Shown here in pieces: positions 16,788 through 23,997 of a stretch of 64,000 bases of DNA. This DNA is from Micavibrio_B sp964633355 (lineage in GTDB: Bacteria > Pseudomonadota > Alphaproteobacteria > Micavibrionales > Micavibrionaceae), in assembly GCA_964633355.1 (NCBI GenBank), contig CAZWGO010000004.1:62001-126000 (forward strand). The letters are read 5' to 3'. The translations under genes and the position numbers were made by a program. How positions within the stretch are numbered: the first letter of the stretch is position 1; each line of letters opens with the position of its first letter. The notes beneath the pieces were generated by a model. The model saw nothing but the letters and a program-made list of their open reading frames with translations, did not search any database and was not told the origin of the DNA.

Positions 16788-17396
16788 TTATTTATTACGG
16801 TTCACCGTTGCCATAAACTCGGCGCGGCGATTTTCGTTATCCTTAAACATCCCCATCGTTGTTACTGTCAGCATTTCGGTACCTGGTTTATGGATGCCAC
16901 GGGTTGAAAGGCATTGGTGCTCGGAACGAATTGCCACTGCAACGCCTTTAGGCTGAAGGACTTCCTGGATGGCCGTTGCAATTTGCGCAGTAAGCTTTTC
17001 CTGGATCTGCATGCGCTTGGCATAACCTTCCATCATACGTGCAAGTTTACTGATGCCAACGACACGTTCATTTGGAATATAGGCGATAAAAGCGAAACCG
17101 GTGATCGGCACGAGATGGTGTTCGCAGTAAGATTCGACACGAATATTTTCAAGGCAAATAACATCGTTAAACCCTTCAATTTCCTCGAAGCTTTTGTTCA
17201 AGTGTTCTTTAGGGTCTTCCTTGTAACCTTTGAAAAATTCTTTCCATGCTTTGGTAACGCGTTTAGGAGTTTCGAGCAGGCCTTCACGGTTTGGATCTTC
17301 TCCAATCCATTCAAGCAGCAGGCGGAAGGCGTTTTGGGCTTGATCGTCGCTGATCTGGATTGCTTCATCATCTTTTACTACGTGCAAATTTTCCAT
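16788..17396 (-). CDS. folE: GTP cyclohydrolase I FolE
   Basis: The protein has 202 residues from the ATG at 17396, which has GGGAAAG upstream; the longer in-frame start at 17468 would run into queD. The catalytic and zinc residues are present: VESYCEHHLVPITG (Cys and His zinc ligands) and RSEHQCLSTRG (His and second Cys). FolE converts GTP to 7,8-dihydroneopterin triphosphate, the entry to folate, biopterin and deazapurine pathways. It lies 16 bases behind the queD/PTPS gene, which uses its product, so the two form an operon. Confidence 0.95.
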   Translation of the reverse strand: MENLHVVKDDEAIQISDDQAQNAFRLLLEWIGEDPNREGLLETPKRVTKAWKEFFKGYKEDPKEHLNKSFEEIEGFNDVICLENIRVESYCEHHLVPITGFAFIAYIPNERVVGISKLARMMEGYAKRMQIQEKLTAQIATAIQEVLQPKGVAVAIRSEHQCLSTRGIHKPGTEMLTVTTMGMFKDNENRRAEFMATVNRNK

Positions 17397-17412
17397 TTTA
17401 ATCTTTCCCTGT

Positions 17413-17925
17413 TTATGCTGGATATCGTGCAATGCAATTTGGAGTTTCGTGCACTTCAATCGCTTCAAGCGTTGCCATATCCTGTGATCGTGCCTTCACT
17501 TTTGGGGCAAGGCGCTCGTACCAGTGTCTTGCAAGAATTTCTGCGGTTGGCACGTCACCAATTAGATAAAGGGCGCCACCTTGAGATTTTTGAGTTGAAT
17601 AAAAACCTTTTTCGGCGATCTCTTTCTTGATGGTTTCGAGCGAAAGGCCGGACTGATCAAGCATAATGGGAGTCAGTGGATCTTCTGCCCACAATATTAG
17701 CGCATGGTCACAAAAGTTATGAATTTCATTGACCATCTCATCTTTAAGAAAGCCGAAATCAAGAACCATGCCTTGCTGTTCACCTGAGTCAAACAGCTTT
17801 CCGCTGCAGGTGGCGATGACTTTGTAGCGATGTCCATGAAGATTTTTACATTTGGATCCGTGATAAGTGACGCGGTGGCCAGCATCAATCTCGATTTGGC
17901 GGCTAATTGAGAAGTTTTGTTTCAT
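17413..17925 (-). CDS. queD: 6-pyruvoyl/6-carboxy-tetrahydropterin synthase family protein (QueD/PTPS)
   Basis: The protein has 170 residues. Zinc ligands are visible: His of DAGHRV, then HGH in KCKNLHGHRYKV with the catalytic Cys four residues before. The conserved late EVHETPN carries the pterin-binding Glu. QueD turns dihydroneopterin triphosphate into 6-carboxytetrahydropterin for queuosine and other 7-deazapurines; PTPS of the same family makes 6-pyruvoyltetrahydropterin for biopterin. The C-x3-HGH spacing favours the QueD side. No queE or queC is nearby, so the end product within the island is open. Confidence 0.88.
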   Translation of the reverse strand: MKQNFSISRQIEIDAGHRVTYHGSKCKNLHGHRYKVIATCSGKLFDSGEQQGMVLDFGFLKDEMVNEIHNFCDHALILWAEDPLTPIMLDQSGLSLETIKKEIAEKGFYSTQKSQGGALYLIGDVPTAEILARHWYERLAPKVKARSQDMATLEAIEVHETPNCIARYPA

Positions 17926-17947
17926 TTTTCACGGGTTATTCTATAAT
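17920..17947 (+). promoter_or_regulatory. candidate sigma70 promoter for the GNAT gene
   Basis: TTTCAT (17920-17925) and a perfect TATAAT (17942-17947) are 16 bases apart and lie 29 bases before the first ATG of the GNAT gene. The -35 overlaps the divergent queD start codon, so expression of the two units may be linked. Confidence 0.45.
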
Positions 17948-17975
17948 CTTTGTAAATGTAGGTTTATTAATCATA

Positions 17976-18911
17976 ATGATGCTGAATTGTCAAGAAACGC
18001 AGGCTTTACACGTGTATCGTAACATTAAGATTAGGGTCGCGCACCATGATGATGCCCCTATGCTGGCACATCTGATACATCAGGCCAGGCAGGGGATGCA
18101 TTCGTATTACACTGAGAAGTTCCTTGAGCAAAACCTTCCTGCTGATGAACCCGAGGATTATCAGGCTCTCATGAAAAAAAGAGAAATTTTCGTTGCAGAG
18201 CAAGATGGTCGTATCGTTGGCACAGCTGCGCTTAAAGGCATTAGTTTGGGTATGTTTTTCGTCGATATCGATATGCAGGGAAACGGCATTGGCCATGCAC
18301 TGCTAGATCATATCGAAATACTGGCGACACAGCGCCGTATACCTTTTCTATTGGTCCATGCTTCGTTGAATGCTGTCAGTTTCTACCAGTCCCGCGGTTT
18401 CTTTGAAGTCCGTCCAGAAATATCACATGCTCACTTCCCGGCAATGTTTATGCAGAAGCGGCTGCCCTCTACCGAGTTTGCACTTCTATATTATGCTTCG
18501 GAGCGTCATGGCGATTTATCCTCTTCACTGCGTAAGGGCATCGAAAATTCTGTTTTTTCCGATATGTTGGGAAATCCTCAGGAGCTGTTCGTTCTTGAGA
18601 ATAGTACCGGGAGGCCGGTAGCGCTAATCGGCGGTGTTGTCACTTACGATTTTCTCAATAACTGCAAAGGATTCGAAGCGATTTTTTTTAATGTTGCGGA
18701 CGGTGTTACGCTGGACCAGATCTTTTCAATTTCTACTGTGCAATTGGCGCTTACGGTTTTTTACACTGGTGGACGCAACTTAAGTTTCCATGACGTAAAG
18801 CTTCAACAGAAAATGAATGAAGTTTTAAAAAATTTGATCAAGGGTTCTGCGGAAAATAAACGATTCTTCATGTCTGAGAATAAGCCGGAAGATTTTACGG
18901 CGGCAGCCTAA
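17976..18911 (+). CDS. GNAT N-acyltransferase with extra C-terminal domain
   Basis: The protein has 311 residues from the ATG pair at 17976/17979, which lies just after a TATAAT; a longer reading frame from 17907 would overlap queD and start inside the promoter. Residues about 20-165 form a GNAT domain with VAEQDGRIVGTAALKG, the acetyl-CoA loop-like DMQGNGIGHALLD, and NAVSFYQSRGFFEV. About 140 further residues follow, possibly a second degenerate acyltransferase fold. GNAT enzymes move acyl groups from CoA (or rarely aminoacyl groups from tRNA) to amines. It converges with the FemAB-like gene, one base apart. The substrate is unknown. Confidence 0.75.
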   Translation: MMLNCQETQALHVYRNIKIRVAHHDDAPMLAHLIHQARQGMHSYYTEKFLEQNLPADEPEDYQALMKKREIFVAEQDGRIVGTAALKGISLGMFFVDIDMQGNGIGHALLDHIEILATQRRIPFLLVHASLNAVSFYQSRGFFEVRPEISHAHFPAMFMQKRLPSTEFALLYYASERHGDLSSSLRKGIENSVFSDMLGNPQELFVLENSTGRPVALIGGVVTYDFLNNCKGFEAIFFNVADGVTLDQIFSISTVQLALTVFYTGGRNLSFHDVKLQQKMNEVLKNLIKGSAENKRFFMSENKPEDFTAAA

Positions 18912-18912
18912 C

Positions 18913-19845
18913 TCATTTCGGCGGGCAAATTTCATAGAAGGGGCGTGGATTTCCGCCAAATTCCCGAAAAAATCTATCTACTCCACCCAGGAACGACCCC
19001 TCAAAATCAAATTCTGATACACCTTTGCTGGCGGCATATATAATTGATTCATAGAGTGCAAGGTTGACAGCGCCCGAGCTTGCTTTCTCTCTGTCTTGTC
19101 CTGAAATAAGAAAGTGCGCACGGGTATCATCGAAGAAAATTCCGATACCACAGGAAATATCGCCGTTCTTTTCATGTGCGAGAGCAAAAAAAGCGTGCCC
19201 CTTTTCAGCCATCTGTCTGAATGAGTGCCGCGTTTCTTCGAGGTTGAAGCGAAGTTTCAGATTCTGTCGGCCATAAGATTTTTCTGCCAAGCCAAGCACT
19301 TTGTCTATAATTTCATAGGGCGCGTCTTCATGAATAGAGACTGTAATGCCTTTTGATTTCGCTGAATTGACCGTCGAACGACAGGTGGCGCTTATGTTTT
19401 TTTCCAGCATATCCATCTGGGTTCGATCAAGGACATTTGTATATAAAAGTGAAACATTCCAACGCCCGATAACGAACGGTCTTAGATCTTCAAGCCATGG
19501 GGACGTCATAAAAGGTGATGTCCCACGCGCCAGCAAAGCCTGCTCGAAAGCGGCTAGCAGGGAAAAATCATGTTTTGATTTTTTTGATCCCGTAAGTCGA
19601 TGGTCTCTCAGCAGGGGGCCTTCATAGGGAGTGATGCTGTTGCCGTGCAATTGACGGAATTCAGTATGCTCTTCTGCGATTCCTGCTAATGGGATATTGT
19701 TGCAATCCACAATCACCATTTTTTTCCAGCGCCCGGGCGCAGAATTTAACCAGGCCGAGGTGTGGAATAAAGTCGCGTTGCGGCTGTTACTGGTCAACTC
19801 GTCCCAAAGATTTGTATCGGCATCTTCGATAATTTCATGAGACAT
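18913..19845 (-). CDS. FemAB/BioF2-like acyltransferase (GNAT-like fold)
   Basis: The protein has 310 residues. The C-terminal half carries the FemAB-like pattern: NLALYESIIYAASKGVSEFDFEGS followed by DRFFREFGGNPRPFYEI. FemX-type members transfer amino acids from aminoacyl-tRNA to peptidoglycan precursors; relatives in exopolysaccharide clusters act on sugars. It is the last of four closely packed minus-strand genes (aminotransferase, oxidoreductase, glycosyltransferase, then this, 10 bases after the GT2 stop). Together they read as a pathway that makes, transfers and acylates or aminoacylates a sugar. Whether the donor is tRNA or CoA cannot be read from sequence. Confidence 0.78.
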   Translation of the reverse strand: MSHEIIEDADTNLWDELTSNSRNATLFHTSAWLNSAPGRWKKMVIVDCNNIPLAGIAEEHTEFRQLHGNSITPYEGPLLRDHRLTGSKKSKHDFSLLAAFEQALLARGTSPFMTSPWLEDLRPFVIGRWNVSLLYTNVLDRTQMDMLEKNISATCRSTVNSAKSKGITVSIHEDAPYEIIDKVLGLAEKSYGRQNLKLRFNLEETRHSFRQMAEKGHAFFALAHEKNGDISCGIGIFFDDTRAHFLISGQDREKASSGAVNLALYESIIYAASKGVSEFDFEGSFLGGVDRFFREFGGNPRPFYEICPPK

Positions 19846-19855
19846 AAGATCAAAC

Positions 19856-20698
19856 CTAACCTAACTTCGACTTGGGAATGAGCATGCCATTTATAAAACC
19901 GCTGAAACGGACGCATATATATGAAAGACCATAGATGAAGTGGCGCCAGCTTTTCATAAATTCTGCAAAAGGAACATCTCCCAATACCGCCTTGCAAAGG
20001 CGTGGAGCTATACCTGTATCCTGCCAGTGCGTAGACATGCGGTTATGTCTGCCCCGGCCATAAGACTGCCATATCTTCAGCTCTGTTTTAATATTCTCAT
20101 GGCAATCGTGGTAAAGAATAGCGCTATGGACTATTTTTGCTCTATGTTCTTGTTTCATTGCGAGATCAGAAAAATTTGAATCGTAGGAAAATCTCATTAC
20201 TTCTGAGAAGCCTCCGAGACTCCAGAAAAGATTCTTCTCAATCATCAAATTGGGCGTATATATTCGCCCTTCATTCTCAATGACCACGTTGAAAGCTTGG
20301 CGCCAGTCAGCGGTCAGGCAGGAAAAGACGCTCGAGCCGCGATAAACGATATGACCGCGTAAGATTGGCGCGCTGTCGAGTTCGAGCCGGAAGGCTTCCA
20401 GAAAGCCATCGGCTAAAATGCAGTCGCTGTCTAGTATAAGAAACTTTTCTGAATTGATTTGTTTTGAAGCAAAGTTGATGGCTCTGGACGGGCCGGGAAT
20501 GGGACTGGAGAGGGCCTGGCTATAAGGAAGCGATGCCAAGGCGCCGCGAACTTGCTCAACAAACTGCTCATTTGATCCGTTGCAGCTTACAACAACTTCA
20601 ATTTCCTCAGCAGCCTGAGATTGCGCCAGTTGCGCAAGCAGGCTGAAAACACGTGGATCGTCCTTAACCGGGATAATGATCGAAAATTTTATTGGCAT
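19856..20698 (-). CDS. family 2 glycosyltransferase
   Basis: The protein has 280 residues. The GT-A start FSIIIPVKDDPRV is followed by an SCNGSNE segment and LILDSDCILADGFLEAF, where the DSD motif is the metal/nucleotide-sugar site. There is no clear membrane helix, so it is a cytoplasmic or membrane-associated transferase. It overlaps the upstream Gfo/Idh gene by 10 bases and is followed 10 bases later by the FemAB-like gene. The donor could be the UDP-sugar of the UXS-like enzyme or the amino sugar from the adjoining genes; the acceptor is unknown. Confidence 0.85.
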   Translation of the reverse strand: MPIKFSIIIPVKDDPRVFSLLAQLAQSQAAEEIEVVVSCNGSNEQFVEQVRGALASLPYSQALSSPIPGPSRAINFASKQINSEKFLILDSDCILADGFLEAFRLELDSAPILRGHIVYRGSSVFSCLTADWRQAFNVVIENEGRIYTPNLMIEKNLFWSLGGFSEVMRFSYDSNFSDLAMKQEHRAKIVHSAILYHDCHENIKTELKIWQSYGRGRHNRMSTHWQDTGIAPRLCKAVLGDVPFAEFMKSWRHFIYGLSYICVRFSGFINGMLIPKSKLG

Positions 20699-21738
20699 GC
20701 TCTCTCCTGAAATAGTAGGACCTGCCTTTTTTGAGCAAGTGAAGTTTCAATGGATTCAAGAATATGGATCACGTGTGCTGTATTTTTGCCTGCTGTTTTC
20801 GGTTTGCACCCCTGAGCATAACTATTGTAAAGGTCAAGAATTCCAAAAGCCCGTGCCCGGGGAGGCATAACGATTTCCGGGCATAAAATTTCTTCCGCAA
20901 TGTTGTTCTTGATGATGCTGATTTTGCCGCGATATTCATCGGGATTTTCAAGGCGCAATACACCTTCGGTGCCGTAAATATCAAAATAAGGGCGGCAATC
21001 AGCAAGAACGTCATAACTGGCAGTAAAGGTTCCGCTAATGCCGCTTTCCGTCTGGATGATAACGTCGTAATGCGTTGGGACCTCCACATCAATTGACTTA
21101 TTTTCACCGCTGGCGGTGCGGTAAGTGCGGATCTTGCGCGGTGTGCTGCCCATCGCGGATACTGTGGCTACAGGCCCCAGCATGTGAACCAGCTGACTTA
21201 TAAAGTAAGGTCCCATGTCCCAGAGCGGCCCGGATCCTTTTTTGTAGTAATAATCAGGCTGAGGATGCCATGCCTCATGACCGGGACCCACCATGACAGC
21301 TGAGAAACTGGTTGCAAGTCCGATACGACCTTCATTATGAATTTTCTGCGCCATCTGGAAAGGTTCAGCGAGGAATGTGTCGGGAGCCGCCATCATATAG
21401 AGGTTACGCTTCTCTGCAATTTCCTGCAGTTCATATGCTTGCAGGGCCGTCAGTGAAATTGGCTTTTCCGAGAATACATTCTTACCTGCATATAGAATGC
21501 GTTTATTTAAATCGTAATGTTCTTCTGGTGGCGTAAGGTTGACAATCAGGTCGATCGTTGGATTGGCAAGAATGGCTTCAATATTTTCAAAAGCGGTGGT
21601 GTTGGTGGTCCCCGCTTTTTCTTGTGCTCTTGCCGGATCTTTATCAAAAAATCCTTCTATTCGTACGCCATTAATGGCTTGTAGTCCCAATATATATTTT
21701 TCGCAAACGCTACCGCAACCGATAATGGCAATATTCAT
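20689..21738 (-). CDS. Gfo/Idh/MocA-family NAD(P)-dependent oxidoreductase
   Basis: The protein has 349 residues. The Rossmann start IAIIGCGSVCEKY, the family EKPISL motif (catalytic Lys) and a His in the HEAWHPQPDYYYKKGSGPLWDMGPY region are all visible. Such enzymes oxidise sugar or inositol hydroxyls to ketones. The gene directly follows the DegT aminotransferase (12-base gap). An oxidoreductase plus aminotransferase pair is the standard way to make amino sugars and aminocyclitols (for example kanosamine and UDP-3-amino sugars), and that is the inferred role. It is translationally coupled to the GT2 gene. Confidence 0.88.
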   Translation of the reverse strand: MNIAIIGCGSVCEKYILGLQAINGVRIEGFFDKDPARAQEKAGTTNTTAFENIEAILANPTIDLIVNLTPPEEHYDLNKRILYAGKNVFSEKPISLTALQAYELQEIAEKRNLYMMAAPDTFLAEPFQMAQKIHNEGRIGLATSFSAVMVGPGHEAWHPQPDYYYKKGSGPLWDMGPYFISQLVHMLGPVATVSAMGSTPRKIRTYRTASGENKSIDVEVPTHYDVIIQTESGISGTFTASYDVLADCRPYFDIYGTEGVLRLENPDEYRGKISIIKNNIAEEILCPEIVMPPRARAFGILDLYNSYAQGCKPKTAGKNTAHVIHILESIETSLAQKRQVLLFQERACQ

Positions 21739-21750
21739 GGCGTTCTTCCC

Positions 21751-23052
21751 TTACATCTTTAGGCTATGGTGTAACAGGGATTCTCGTTCTTGCCAGACCT
21801 TGCGAAAAGCTTCGACATATTGTTCGAGTAGTGTCGTATCATGCTGGGGATAGTGCGCAGTCGTGCAGATGCTGTTTGCTGCAACTTTCTGCGCATTAGG
21901 AAAGCTGGCAGCATTGTAAACCATGTTGCGCGTATTTTCGTCGCCATAAGCCCATGGAACGGATTTGAAGGACTCATTCTTTGTCTGAAAAATATTGTAA
22001 TCCGGCAATGTTTTACGTTCCCACACGGACCATTTGCTGCCTTCGGCCCGCAAGGCCGCGACAACAATGTCACGGAAGGCACCGGTTTGTGTCAGGGTCA
22101 ACGGGGTGTCCGAGAACATATCGGGATTAAGGCCGACACGAAGCATCTGGTAAACATGACCGCGCTGAAGCAGGGCGGGAGGAAGGTCGAGGCCTTCAAG
22201 ATCTGCAAGGTTTTCGATTAGATAATGCGCATTTGCGATGCGTTTCTCGGTTTGCGCATCAAAGGTCATAAGTTGTGCCAGCGCAAAGGCTGAGCACAAT
22301 TCGTTGGTGCGATAGTTATATCCGATGCAATCAGCATCCCGCTCGCGCAGTTCGCCCTCCACCCATTTTGAACCGAAGACACGAATGCTACCTGCGCGGT
22401 TTAAAAGATCGATGTCGGAAGTATTGAGTAATCCACCCTCTGGACCCGCGAGTGTCTTTGATGCATTAAGCGAAAAAACCGAGGCCAGTCCGAAAGAGCC
22501 AACATGGCCCTGAGCTAGGCGTGCCCCGTGTGCCTGTGAGCAATCTTCGATGACTTTCAAGTTATGCCGGGAGGCAACTTGCATGATTTCATCCATTGGG
22601 CAGGGCTGCCCGAAAAGGTGAACAGGTATGACTGCTTTAGTTTGCGGGGTGATAGCGGCTTCGAGTGTTTGCGCTGTCATGTTTAGAGTTTTGGGATCCA
22701 CATCGCAGAAAACAGGCACGCCATTCGCCATTAGAACGCAACTGGCAGATGCAATGAATGTATAGGCTGGCACAATGACATGCTCCGATGGCCCGATGCC
22801 GGCGGCAGCAACGGCACTATGCAGGGCGGCGGTGCCTGAATTCATTGCAATCGAGAAGCGGGTGCCAACATAGGCCGCCCAGCGTTTTTCCAGTTCTGCC
22901 GTTTTAGGCGCAAACGGTCCCCAAAGTTCTCCGGAATCCAATGCCTCCATTATATATTGCCGTTCAAGTTTACCGACGATTGGATATGTAAGATGTGACG
23001 CATCAATATTTTTTATGACAGCTTCGCCGCCAAAATAAGCTAGATTAGTCAT
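21751..23052 (-). CDS. DegT/DnrJ/EryC1/StrS-family PLP aminotransferase
   Basis: The protein has 433 residues. PLP-fold landmarks: AMNSGTAALHSA, AYTFIASASC, EDCSQAHGA, and SLNASKTLAGPEGGLLNT, in which the Lys of ASKT is the expected Schiff-base lysine. Family members aminate keto-sugars or keto-cyclitols using glutamate or glutamine. It is the first gene of the minus-strand set that continues with Gfo/Idh, GT2 and FemAB-like, and so probably opens that operon. The 107 bases between its start and the integrase remnant should contain the operon promoter. Confidence 0.9.
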   Translation of the reverse strand: MTNLAYFGGEAVIKNIDASHLTYPIVGKLERQYIMEALDSGELWGPFAPKTAELEKRWAAYVGTRFSIAMNSGTAALHSAVAAAGIGPSEHVIVPAYTFIASASCVLMANGVPVFCDVDPKTLNMTAQTLEAAITPQTKAVIPVHLFGQPCPMDEIMQVASRHNLKVIEDCSQAHGARLAQGHVGSFGLASVFSLNASKTLAGPEGGLLNTSDIDLLNRAGSIRVFGSKWVEGELRERDADCIGYNYRTNELCSAFALAQLMTFDAQTEKRIANAHYLIENLADLEGLDLPPALLQRGHVYQMLRVGLNPDMFSDTPLTLTQTGAFRDIVVAALRAEGSKWSVWERKTLPDYNIFQTKNESFKSVPWAYGDENTRNMVYNAASFPNAQKVAANSICTTAHYPQHDTTLLEQYVEAFRKVWQERESLLHHSLKM

Positions 23053-23159
23053 GAAAACCCCGTTTTTATATTTATGGATAATGTTGTAACAAGGAACTTT
23101 TTTTATATCAATAAAAATATGAAAATAGATTTTATTTTAGCGATAGAGCAGATCGATTT

Positions 23160-23333
23160 TTAAGACTTAGTTGGTTTAGGCAGCGATTGAGGTTTGCCAT
23201 TGAAGTAATATCGCCAGCGCCACAATTTTCCGCCTGCGGGTGTTATCTCGATATGAAGGCCATTCCCGTCAGTGACTTTATAAGATTTATCCTTCGGCTT
23301 TAAGTTCTTCAGCGCCAATTCCGTTAATGGCAT
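23160..23333 (-). pseudogene. N-terminal remnant of a P4-type tyrosine integrase
   Basis: Only 57 residues from MPLTELALKNLKPK remain before a stop. They match the N-terminal arm-binding (DUF4102) domain: the pattern KVTDGNGLHIEITPAGGKLWRWRYYFNGK is typical of P4-like integrases of about 400 residues, which insert into tRNA genes. No catalytic Arg/His/Tyr region follows in this window. It lies 140 bases beyond the 3' end of tRNA-Ser, the usual place for such an integrase. An in-frame ATG at 23360 gives a longer, less typical start. Confidence 0.8.
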
Positions 23334-23348
23334 GTTCCAATCCTTTTC

Positions 23349-23370
23349 AAATCTACCCATAAATCTACCC
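23349..23370 (+). repeat. tandem pair of candidate integrase arm-type sites
   Basis: AAATCTACCC occurs at 23349-23358 and again at 23361-23370, two bases apart and immediately upstream of the integrase remnant's start. A third copy is at 11362-11371 near the other island border. Arm sites of tyrosine integrases are short direct repeats in just such places. Confidence 0.45.
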
Positions 23371-23470
23371 TCACAGACATTAGATTGTGTGGAACGAACT
23401 TGGAAGAAAATAGATCAAAAAAGCTTATAATATTAAGGTCTTGGAATTTATTTGACGCTGTTAAACTTGG

Positions 23471-23488
23471 AAGTGGCGGAGCGAGAGG
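23471..23488 (+). repeat. candidate proximal attachment site in tRNA-Ser 3' end
   Basis: This stretch covers the encoded CCA, discriminator and most of the 3' acceptor strand of tRNA-Ser, and its near-copy is at 11288-11304. Integration here would keep the tRNA intact, as seen. Confidence 0.5.
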
Positions 23489-23563
23489 GATTCGAACCCT
23501 CGATACGTTTGACCGTATACACGATTTCCAATCGTGCGCCTTCAACCGCTCGGCCACCGCTCC
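23474..23563 (-). tRNA. tRNA-Ser(GGA)
   Basis: The 90-base gene includes an encoded CCA. The acceptor arm GGAGCGG pairs with TCGCTCC (one G-T pair), followed by discriminator G. The anticodon stem CACGA/TCGTG closes the loop TTGGAAA, giving anticodon GGA. The T arm GAGGGTTCGAATCCCTC is perfect, and a long variable arm is present as in serine tRNAs. Its 3' end is the inferred integration site of the island. Confidence 0.96.
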
Positions 23564-23574
23564 TTAAACCGGAG

Positions 23575-23609
23575 AAAAACCCGAAACTATTGCGGTTGAG
23601 CGTTTCGGG
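23575..23609 (-). terminator. rho-independent terminator-like hairpin on the minus strand
   Basis: CCCGAAAC (23580-23587) pairs with GTTTCGGG (23602-23609). On the minus strand the hairpin is followed by five T (plus-strand A at 23575-23579). It ends only 11 bases before the 5' end of tRNA-Ser, which leaves no room for a tRNA promoter downstream of it. It may end transcripts coming from the hydrolase side, or be a leader structure of the tRNA transcript. Confidence 0.5.
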
Positions 23610-23632
23610 CTAAAATCAGGGGTGACCCTACC

Positions 23633-23657
23633 TAGCTTGAAAGCAATTTTCAAGCTA
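23633..23657. promoter_or_regulatory. perfect 10-bp inverted repeat before the small membrane protein gene
   Basis: TAGCTTGAAA (23633-23642), a five-base loop GCAAT, then TTTCAAGCTA (23648-23657). It ends 10 bases before the ATG at 23668. There is no T run on either side, so an operator or an RNA hairpin hiding the translation start is more likely than a terminator. Confidence 0.4.
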
Positions 23658-23667
23658 TGATGTCAAA

Positions 23668-23997
23668 ATGTTTAGACCTCGTCTCAAAAGACCTAAATTA
23701 TGCTTTTTATGGGCTTTACCGCTGATTTTAGCACTTGGAATAGATGTTTTCATCTGGGCGAGCGGCGGAATCGGCTTTCATTTCGCCGAAATCGGCTATT
23801 TGATCCAGCATTACACGCCGTATCATGACGTCATGGCTTCGGCAATCGACCATCCGGCGTGGCGGCAATTCCTGACGATGCTGTTTCATGCCAAGGCAGC
23901 CCTTGTCGGGCTCATCATTGCCCTTCCCGCTATTTTATGGATCAACCGCCCCCAGCGTACGGAATCGAGACCATCTTTTCCACGGATTCGTCGATAA
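23668..23997 (+). CDS. small predicted membrane protein
   Basis: The protein has 109 residues. Two hydrophobic segments (about residues 12-32 and 77-93) suggest two membrane helices with the His-rich middle between them. I do not recognise the family. The last 56 bases overlap the end of the oppositely oriented hydrolase gene, so the C-terminal Arg-rich tail may not be conserved. There is no good ribosome site, and a perfect inverted repeat lies just upstream. It could be real but poorly expressed. Confidence 0.5.
   Translation: MFRPRLKRPKLCFLWALPLILALGIDVFIWASGGIGFHFAEIGYLIQHYTPYHDVMASAIDHPAWRQFLTMLFHAKAALVGLIIALPAILWINRPQRTESRPSFPRIRR

Larger units (their letters stand above)
11288..23488. 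mobile_element. probable genomic island integrated at tRNA-Ser(GGA)
   Basis: Three things define it. An N-terminal tyrosine-integrase remnant at 23160-23333 faces away from an intact tRNA-Ser gene and lies just beyond its 3' end. The plus-strand sequence of that 3' end (23471-23488) recurs at 11288-11304 with a single missing base, in the same orientation, exactly after the last core gene. The 10-mer AAATCTACCC occurs twice by the integrase start and once just inside the far border, as integrase arm sites would. About 12.2 kb of glycan, pterin and aminoacyl-related genes lie between. With the integrase truncated, the element is no longer self-mobile. Base composition is not obviously different from the flanks. 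Confidence 0.68.

Noticed and set aside
16914..17630. A 238-residue plus-strand open frame over folE and queD
   Set aside because: Both underlying genes have intact catalytic motifs on the minus strand; the frame is their complement.
11288..23488. Prophage as the nature of the island
   Set aside because: No capsid, tail, terminase or lysis gene is present; the cargo is metabolic.
23385..23567. A short plus-strand open frame across tRNA-Ser
   Set aside because: It is simply the translated complement of the tRNA gene.
23575..23667. Signal recognition particle (4.5S) RNA next to tRNA-Ser
   Set aside because: The conserved SRP loop sequence (GGAAG...AGCA core) is absent on both strands.
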